From NCBI GenBank assembly GCA_943325655.2, contig CALPQG020000031.1, positions 1 to 12,422 of the forward strand: a DNA stretch of 12,422 nt. The letters run 5' to 3'. This document shows, piece by piece, positions 7,441 to 12,422 of the stretch. Each line of letters begins with the position of its first letter. Position 1 is the stretch's first letter. This DNA comes from Bifidobacterium breve. GTDB lineage: Bacteria > Bacteroidota > Bacteroidia > Cytophagales > UBA9547. The translations under genes and the position numbers were made by a program. The notes under the pieces were generated by a model. That model was not told the DNA's origin and did not search any database. It saw only the letters and a program-made list of their open reading frames with translations.

Positions 7441-8219
7441 GCCAGGATATTGTACACCATTTTGTCCATAAAAGCGGGAAAAAATCTATTCAATAACACC
7501 GTTAATTTACCTTGCGCAGTCAAAACCAAATCACGTTTTCGGTTGACGGTTGCTTTGTAAATATAATCGGCCACTGTTTCAGAAGTCATCATTTTGGCTT
7601 CATCTCTTGGAGATTCACCTTGAATTTGACCATCGGCACTAAGCGCAGTATTTCTAATGTTTGAAGTGGTAAAACCTGGGCAGGCTACCAATACGTGCAC
7701 ATTTTGTTTTAAAAGTTCAGTTCTTAAGGATTCTAAAAAACCTTGTAGGGCAAATTTTGAGGCGGAATATCCTGTTCTACCGGGAAGTCCTCGGTAGCCT
7801 GCTATAGAAGAAATTCCAATCACTGAACCTTGTGTTTTTATGATTTCTGGCAAGGCGTATTTGGTGGCATACACCATTCCATAAAAATTGATATCCATCA
7901 CTTTTTTAATGACGTCCGTTTCGACGTCATTAAAAAGTGCTCTCATGGTGATTCCTGCATTATTGATAAGGACGTCAATTTTGCCAAAGTGTACAATCGT
8001 TTTGTCGACCACTTTTTTGTTGTCCAATTCTATACTTACATCAGCAACAATAGATAAGGTATCTATCCCTTCAAGGGTTAATTCCGTTTTGGTGTTTTCA
8101 AGTTTGGATCCATCACGTCCAGTGATGACAATTTTAGAGCCTTGTCTACCAAAAGCAAATGCCAAAGCCTTGCCAATACCAGAAGATGCTCCAGTGATAA
8201 TTACGACCTTATTACGCAT
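7413..8219 (-). CDS. SDR-family NAD(P)-dependent oxidoreductase
   Basis: This 268-residue classical short-chain dehydrogenase/reductase has the Rossmann cofactor motif TGASSGIG (9-16), the NNAG motif (86-89), Asn111, Ser138 in GISSIAG and the Tyr151-x-x-x-Lys155 pair in YSASK, so the catalytic tetrad is complete. GR at 34-35 after the second strand suggests NADP(H) preference, which is an inference. The C-terminal 40 residues are hydrophobic and basic (LLNRFFPAFMDKMVYNIL), as in membrane-associated SDRs of the DHRS7 type acting on lipidic or retinoid-like substrates. The true substrate is unknown. It is last in a minus-strand unit: its ATG shares one base with the stop of the OmpH-like gene (TAATG), which favours reinitiation of translation. 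Confidence 0.92.
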   Translation of the reverse strand: MRNKVVIITGASSGIGKALAFAFGRQGSKIVITGRDGSKLENTKTELTLEGIDTLSIVADVSIELDNKKVVDKTIVHFGKIDVLINNAGITMRALFNDVETDVIKKVMDINFYGMVYATKYALPEIIKTQGSVIGISSIAGYRGLPGRTGYSASKFALQGFLESLRTELLKQNVHVLVACPGFTTSNIRNTALSADGQIQGESPRDEAKMMTSETVADYIYKATVNRKRDLVLTAQGKLTVLLNRFFPAFMDKMVYNILAKEKDSPFK

Positions 8220-8848
8220 TATTTTTTTGCCGATTTGTATTGTTCGTTCAAGCCATTGATGACATCATAAGAAACGTCTAGGCTATCATTCGCATACAAT
8301 AAATTGCTGCCTCCACCATAAGTAAGTATGAACCTGTATCCTTTGCTTTTGGCATATTGACTCATGAATTTGGTAATGTTTGCTTCAATATTTTTATTCA
8401 AATTCATTACTTCTTTTTCAAGAGTTTGTTGCATTTTTGCGCCATTTTGGTCAATTTGATTTTTCTTTTCTGAGATTGACTGTTGTGCTTTTTGCATTTC
8501 TTCCTGCGTCATTGAGCCTCCTCTTTGTTGGTAGCTCATGTATTCAGCTTCCAAATTTTTCATTTGTCCGCCATAAGTATCTTCCAGTTTTTTTCTTTTA
8601 GAAGCAATCGTTTTTTCAAGGTCTTTGTAATACATACATAATTTAGAAATTGAATCTGCATTTACATATACAACTTTGGCTTCTTTTAGCAAGGTGTTGT
8701 TGGCAATTTTAGGTTTGATCATGGCAACACTGGTTGAATCGTTTGTATCGGTTGATTCTGTGGAAGAGTTTCCTTTAAAATGCAATACAAAAAGAGTGAT
8801 AACAGCTATTCCAAGGATGATATTGATAATTGTATTTAAATATTTCAT
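8219..8848 (-). CDS. OmpH/Skp-family protein with N-terminal membrane anchor
   Basis: The 209-residue product has a single hydrophobic segment (about 5-23) with no clear signal-peptidase I site or lipobox cysteine, so it is probably an anchored periplasmic protein. A Ser/Thr/Asp-rich linker follows (about 27-45). Then comes the Skp pattern: a beta strand VVYVNADSI (59-67), a long charged and Gln-rich coiled coil (about 73-165), and a closing strand region (YRFILTYGGGSNLLYAN). Skp/OmpH proteins are trimeric, jellyfish-like chaperones for unfolded outer-membrane proteins. The membrane anchor and the lone location, away from bamA, differ from classical Skp, so a specialised holdase or scaffold is as plausible as general chaperone work. 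It starts 13 bp after the ppx-like gene and ends overlapping the SDR start, so it is cotranscribed with both. Confidence 0.85.
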   Translation of the reverse strand: MKYLNTIINIILGIAVITLFVLHFKGNSSTESTDTNDSTSVAMIKPKIANNTLLKEAKVVYVNADSISKLCMYYKDLEKTIASKRKKLEDTYGGQMKNLEAEYMSYQQRGGSMTQEEMQKAQQSISEKKNQIDQNGAKMQQTLEKEVMNLNKNIEANITKFMSQYAKSKGYRFILTYGGGSNLLYANDSLDVSYDVINGLNEQYKSAKK

Positions 8849-8861
8849 AGAACTTATTGGT

Positions 8862-9743
8862 TTAAATTTTTACTAGATTTTTTTCGAATAATAATTGAAT
8901 GATTCCATCTTTCAGTCCAACTTCAGGAACCATTATTTGTGTAGAATGAGCCCATCTCATTGCAGAAAGGTAAATGTCAGCAGCTGGAACAATTACATCA
9001 GCCCTGTCTGGGTTGAGCATGAGTAAGTTAATTCTTTCCTCAACAGTATATTTATTTAATTCTTCTCTTACCTTTTCAATTTGTTTGTAAGAAGCGGTTG
9101 TTTTCGTTTTTTTTCCGACAAGTTCAAATAATTTACCAATGTTCCCACCAGTTCCAATAGACATAATTGGCTTTACGTGATTTGGAATATTACCCTTGAT
9201 CCAATTTTCCATATCCGCCCAAACTTCCGGAGCATCTTTTCCACCCAATCTTCTAACAGATCCAATTTTATAGGAGTTTGAAGCAATTTTTTTATGGTTG
9301 ATGTAAACGTTTAATTCCGTACTTCCGCCACCCACATCTATATGTAAATAGTTTTTATCGTCAAGGTTTTTTAGAATAACATTGTTAATCAGTTCAGCTT
9401 CAGTTTCGCCGTCAATGATATCTATTTTTAAGTCGAGTTCATTGAGTACTCTTTTGGCGATGGCTTGTCCGTTAATAGATTCTCTCATTGCTGAAGTAGC
9501 ACAAATCATGTAATCATCAACTTCATAAAGTTCAAACAAGAGTTTAAATGCAGTCATTAGTTTGAGGAATTTTTCCTCTTTTTTTTCACTTATTTCTTTA
9601 TTCGTAAAAACATCTTCTCCCAAACGCAATGGAAAACGAACGTACTCCAATTTTTTATAGACAGGTTCGTCCTGACTGGTATTAACACTTGTAATTTGAA
9701 ATCGTATGGCGTTTGAGCCAATATCTACAGCAGCTAACTTCAA
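8862..9743 (-). CDS. Ppx/GppA phosphatase family protein (exopolyphosphatase or pppGpp phosphohydrolase), TTG start
   Basis: The 293-residue protein has the ASKHA fold and covers only the core Ppx/GppA domain; the C-terminal HD-type domain of the roughly 500-residue E. coli enzymes is absent, as is normal for the short family. Motifs: VDIGSNAIR (6-14, phosphate loop 1), CATSAMRES (81-89), DGETEAELI (111-119) with the likely catalytic Glu, HIDVGGGSTEL (134-144, phosphate loop 2), IGTGGNIGKL (196-205, nucleotide/adenosine-type motif), the PDRADV-x-x-PAADI block (245-257) and VGLKDGI (275-281). It should release phosphate from polyphosphate or convert pppGpp to ppGpp; sequence alone does not decide which. 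The start is TTG at 9743: an in-frame TAA lies five codons upstream with no ATG or GTG between, and the protein already begins directly at the family's first motif. It is first in a three-gene unit. Confidence 0.92.
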   Translation of the reverse strand: MKLAAVDIGSNAIRFQITSVNTSQDEPVYKKLEYVRFPLRLGEDVFTNKEISEKKEEKFLKLMTAFKLLFELYEVDDYMICATSAMRESINGQAIAKRVLNELDLKIDIIDGETEAELINNVILKNLDDKNYLHIDVGGGSTELNVYINHKKIASNSYKIGSVRRLGGKDAPEVWADMENWIKGNIPNHVKPIMSIGTGGNIGKLFELVGKKTKTTASYKQIEKVREELNKYTVEERINLLMLNPDRADVIVPAADIYLSAMRWAHSTQIMVPEVGLKDGIIQLLFEKNLVKI

Positions 9744-9881
9744 TGTTTCTTGATATTAATGAGTATGTTTTTTTTAGAAATATTATCGGCTAATTTCGAA
9801 GAATTAATCCATATAATGAAAGAAATGAAAATATAATTCAATGAAAATTTCTTAGTAATTTTTTTGAGTTGAAAATAAATG

Positions 9882-9889
9882 TAAATTTG
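9882..9889 (+). promoter_or_regulatory. Bacteroidota-type -7 box of holA, placed for a leaderless transcript
   Basis: TAAATTTG matches TAnnTTTG exactly and ends five bases before the holA ATG at 9895. Transcription would start at or within a base or two of the start codon. A T-rich stretch ending in TTG (9860-9866) lies 15 bp upstream, closer than the usual spacing to a -33 element. No Shine-Dalgarno sequence is present. Confidence 0.5.
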
Positions 9890-9894
9890 TCCCC

Positions 9895-10917
9895 ATGCCA
9901 GTTCATCCAGATACCGTTTTACAAGATTTAAAAGCTAAAAAATATGCTCCAATTTATTTTTTGCAAGGAGATGAAGCTTTTTACATAGATATTATTTCAG
10001 ATTATATCGAAAAAAATGTCTTGACAGATGCTGATAAAGCTTTTAATCAGGTAGTAGCTTATGGACAAGATATTGATGTGACTACTATTTTGAATCATGC
10101 CCGCGCCTATTCTATGTTTTCAGATAGAAAAGTGGTGATAATTAAAGAAGCACAAGAAATTAAAGGGTTTGATAAAAAAGAAAATCAAACGATGTTGGAA
10201 GCATACCTTAAAAATCCTTTGCCTTCAACGATTTTGGTGTTTGCTTATAAAGGCAAAAGTTTACATGCAGGAAGAACTTTGGGTAAAATTATGGACAAAC
10301 ATGCCATTTTAGTTACCACCAAAAAAATGTATGACAATGAAGTACCAATTTGGTCAAATAGCTATGTGAAATCTAAAGGTTTTAACATCACTGTAGGTGC
10401 AAATGCTGTTTTATGTGAATCTGTAGGGAATAATTTGTCTAGAATAGCCAATGAGGTTGATAAATTGGTAATCAATATTCCTGCTCATACAGAAATATCA
10501 GAAGCATTGGTTCAGCAATATGTTGGTAAAAGTAAGGAATATACTATTTTTGAATTGCAAAAAGCATTGGGTCAAAAAAATGTGATGAAGTCAAATCAAA
10601 TCATTGAAAATTTTGCCGCTAATCCAAAAAATAATCCGATAGTTATGGTTGTTGCAAGTTTGGCTGGATATTTTTTAAAAGTATTGATGATTCATCATGC
10701 AGCGAATAAAGATGAACGCACGTTGGCAGGAGTATTAAAAGTGAATCCATTTTTTGTGAAAGATTATATAGCAACAAGCCGACTTTATTCTCCACAAAAA
10801 ACATTAAGTATTATTCACTTTTTAAGAGAAACAGATTTGCAAAGTAAAGGTATCAGTTCAACAGGTCTAAAGGAATCGGATATGTTGAAGGAATTGGTTT
10901 TTAAAATACTACATTAA
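9895..10917 (+). CDS. holA: DNA polymerase III delta subunit
   Basis: The 340-residue product matches HolA, the clamp-loader subunit that opens the beta sliding clamp, in length and order. The N-terminal AAA+-like domain begins with YAPIYFLQGDEAFYID (17-32), which corresponds to the conserved 'YLLxGDExYLI' opening and replaces a true Walker A, since delta does not hydrolyse ATP. This is followed by the VVIIKEAQEI strand, the LVFAYKGK strand, a middle domain with the pattern G-x-N-L-S-R-I-A-N-E-V-D-K-L, and the C-terminal all-helical domain with TIFELQKALGQKN and the typical LKESDMLKELVFKI end. The start is fixed by this N-terminal match. It is transcribed away from the ppx-like gene and converges on the membrane-protein gene; the two stop codons overlap in TTAA. 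Confidence 0.93.
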   Translation: MPVHPDTVLQDLKAKKYAPIYFLQGDEAFYIDIISDYIEKNVLTDADKAFNQVVAYGQDIDVTTILNHARAYSMFSDRKVVIIKEAQEIKGFDKKENQTMLEAYLKNPLPSTILVFAYKGKSLHAGRTLGKIMDKHAILVTTKKMYDNEVPIWSNSYVKSKGFNITVGANAVLCESVGNNLSRIANEVDKLVINIPAHTEISEALVQQYVGKSKEYTIFELQKALGQKNVMKSNQIIENFAANPKNNPIVMVVASLAGYFLKVLMIHHAANKDERTLAGVLKVNPFFVKDYIATSRLYSPQKTLSIIHFLRETDLQSKGISSTGLKESDMLKELVFKILH

Positions 10918-12308
10918 ACTTCAGACCATTTTTCAACTGCAGGTAAATCTGCCCTTAATTTAATGGGTTTCTTTTTAGTTTTTTTCTCAATAAATCCTTC
11001 CATGATAAATAGTCCACTTAAATAAAAAGGCATAAAAGGGATTTTATAACGAACCAGTGTACCAAAATTATAGCTGCTAATTCCTACAGCAAAGGCAAAA
11101 GTAATCGCAAAAATAAAGCAAAATAACACCATTGGGGTTTCTCCGATGATACTAAATGTTCTAAAAAAACCAACTTTTATCAAGATTCTAAGTGTTAAAA
11201 ATAAAAACCATAAACTTTCAAGCGAAGAAACAAACATGGTTAAATTTCGAGCTTCCCAAATATATGGTCTAAATAACGCAACATTTATTGCTGGCAAAGC
11301 AATTTTAGCCATGCCAGACATTGTTCCATCTTGGGCACCTAAATCATAAGTGGAACCATTTTCTTTTTTACTCACATACATTACCCATTCAGAGGTTGTT
11401 TTTGTAGTTTCAGCAATTTTTTCCAGGTCATATAGTGCATCCCCTTGCGTTACTATTGTTGCTGCATAAAATGCTCCTACAATACCAATCCCAAATAGTA
11501 TAGGCGTGAATACTCTTCTAACAATTAAATTTTTAATGTCTTTTGTTTTTTGAATAAATAACCAGAATATTAATGCTGGCATAAAACAAAGTAGGATGTA
11601 TACTTTTACTTCTTTAATGATTAAAAAGGAAATGATTAACATGATAAATTGGATAGGTCTCCTTTCTTTTCCAAAAAAGAAACTATGCAAGGACCAAAAT
11701 AACCAACCCATACCACCAATTGCCAATGGTTCTTTCAATACGCCTGAACTCCAAAAAACTACAGAAGGAATAAAGAAAAAGGCAACAGCAAATTCTTTAA
11801 AAAGTTGTGGGTAGTGCTTTACAAAAATTAAGTACATTGCCCACAGTCCTGACAATGCAAATGTGCTCAAAATTAATGCAATTGAAGTATAGGTGTCAAA
11901 TGTAAACAAAGAACAAACAGCACATATTTTAATTACTAACGCTTCTCTCTGTTGATAATCAAATACAAAAGACTTGATTATATTCAAATGTTCTATATTA
12001 TTAAAATCTGGAATAAATATCAGTTTGATTGCTGAAATTGGATTTTCAAAAAAGTATTTATATATTAATCCTCCTCCACGTTTGGTATAATTTATCGTAT
12101 CACCTCCATATAAAACTTCATGGATTACTGCAAAAGCAATCATGGCAAAAAATTTTAAAAAAAATACTTTGGGAATTAGTGATTTAATATAAGGGTTTGA
12201 AGTTTTGATATGTCTTTTGCACCCCATTTTGTATATGCTATATACAATCGCAAGTACACCTGGTGTCACCAGTAAGTCATTCCATTCAAGTATTCTAATT
12301 AAAATCAT
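10914..12308 (-). CDS. Polytopic membrane protein of unknown function, possibly polysaccharide-related
   Basis: I do not recognise a named family. The 464-residue protein has about ten hydrophobic segments (near 13-27, 47-66, 124-137, 141-163, 172-190, 195-211, 219-252, 266-286, 360-378, 391-410 and 423-440). A non-cytoplasmic-looking loop follows segment 2 with YGGDTINY (67-74), a hydrophilic loop spans about 287-335, and the tail (441-464) is Lys-rich, presumably cytoplasmic. FWSSGVLKEPL (185-195), a conserved-looking block around FRPYIWEARN (346-355) and FGTLVRYKIPF (415-425) resemble, by general impression, Wzy-like polymerases and GT-C-like proteins in Bacteroidota exopolysaccharide clusters. 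That is an inference from topology and such motifs. Its ATG overlaps the stop of the preceding gene (ATGA), so the two are probably one operon. The 3' stop overlaps the holA stop. Confidence 0.8.
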   Translation of the reverse strand: MILIRILEWNDLLVTPGVLAIVYSIYKMGCKRHIKTSNPYIKSLIPKVFFLKFFAMIAFAVIHEVLYGGDTINYTKRGGGLIYKYFFENPISAIKLIFIPDFNNIEHLNIIKSFVFDYQQREALVIKICAVCSLFTFDTYTSIALILSTFALSGLWAMYLIFVKHYPQLFKEFAVAFFFIPSVVFWSSGVLKEPLAIGGMGWLFWSLHSFFFGKERRPIQFIMLIISFLIIKEVKVYILLCFMPALIFWLFIQKTKDIKNLIVRRVFTPILFGIGIVGAFYAATIVTQGDALYDLEKIAETTKTTSEWVMYVSKKENGSTYDLGAQDGTMSGMAKIALPAINVALFRPYIWEARNLTMFVSSLESLWFLFLTLRILIKVGFFRTFSIIGETPMVLFCFIFAITFAFAVGISSYNFGTLVRYKIPFMPFYLSGLFIMEGFIEKKTKKKPIKLRADLPAVEKWSEV

Positions 12309-12422
12309 TTACTTAAAGTTTTTGAATGATTTAATTTGAATATATGATGGTGTATTTTTTTTGTTTTGATATGAATAGGTCTATACCAAAATAATGCAGG
12401 CATTAGAAATATAAACCAAAAA
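12305..12422 (-). CDS. C-terminal end of an upstream gene cut by the window edge
   Basis: One minus-strand frame is open from the window edge (first full codon at 12421) to a TGA at 12307-12305. It gives 38 residues: a hydrophobic stretch FWFIFLMPALFWY that looks like the end of a membrane helix, then a basic, His-rich tail of about 25 residues. The other two minus frames hit stops within 15 codons. The TGA overlaps the ATG of the next gene as ATGA, a classic coupling arrangement, which is the main reason for calling it real. The product cannot be identified; a membrane-attached protein, for example a glycosyltransferase with a C-terminal helix, would fit the neighbour. Confidence 0.6.
   Translation of the reverse strand, partial: FWFIFLMPALFWYRPIHIKTKKIHHHIFKLNHSKTLSK

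Noticed and set aside
7351..7560. Plus-strand 69-codon ORF across the M50/SDR junction
   Set aside because: It overlaps the ends of two well-supported genes in other frames and has no motif content.

Overview
The window is low-GC DNA with weak or absent Shine-Dalgarno sequences. Two upstream regions carry an exact TAnnTTTG box, the -7 element of the Bacteroidota primary sigma factor. The proteins (full-length single-chain PurL, a short Ppx/GppA, a membrane-anchored OmpH/Skp-like protein, an M50 protease) also fit Bacteroidota, most likely a Sphingobacteriales- or Cytophagales-like organism. This placement rests on recognition of sequence style, not on a search. Most of the window is ordinary chromosomal housekeeping DNA.

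Layout: (1) 1-881, 3' part of an ABC-F ATPase gene (+), closed by a strong intrinsic terminator. (2) 1165-4854, purL (+), monocistronic, with its own promoter-like box and terminator. (3) 4907-5613, about 700 bp without an intact gene. It holds a frameshifted transposase N-terminal fragment (-), a 12-bp-period GGTTACC repeat, and a stretch with nested complementary segments ending in a second intrinsic terminator only 20 bp before the next gene. (4) 5614-7411, a two-gene unit (+): HAD phosphatase and M50 site-2-type protease, overlapping by 8 bp. (5) 9743 down to 7413, a three-gene unit (-): Ppx/GppA phosphatase (TTG start), OmpH/Skp-like protein, SDR oxidoreductase. It converges on the M50 gene with one base between the stops. 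(6) 9895-10917, holA (+), divergent from ppx; its -7 box lies almost on the start codon. (7) 12422 down to 10914, an unrecognised polytopic membrane protein (-) and, overlapping its start by ATGA, the C-terminal end of another gene that runs off the window. This resembles the edge of a cell-surface polysaccharide cluster.

The genes do not form one pathway: they cover purine synthesis, replication clamp loading, polyphosphate/(p)ppGpp metabolism, periplasmic or membrane functions and possibly polysaccharide export. I do not see a convincing undescribed system. The part least explained by known genes is 4978-5594, which combines mobile-element debris with a possible structured RNA or attenuator in front of the HAD gene.
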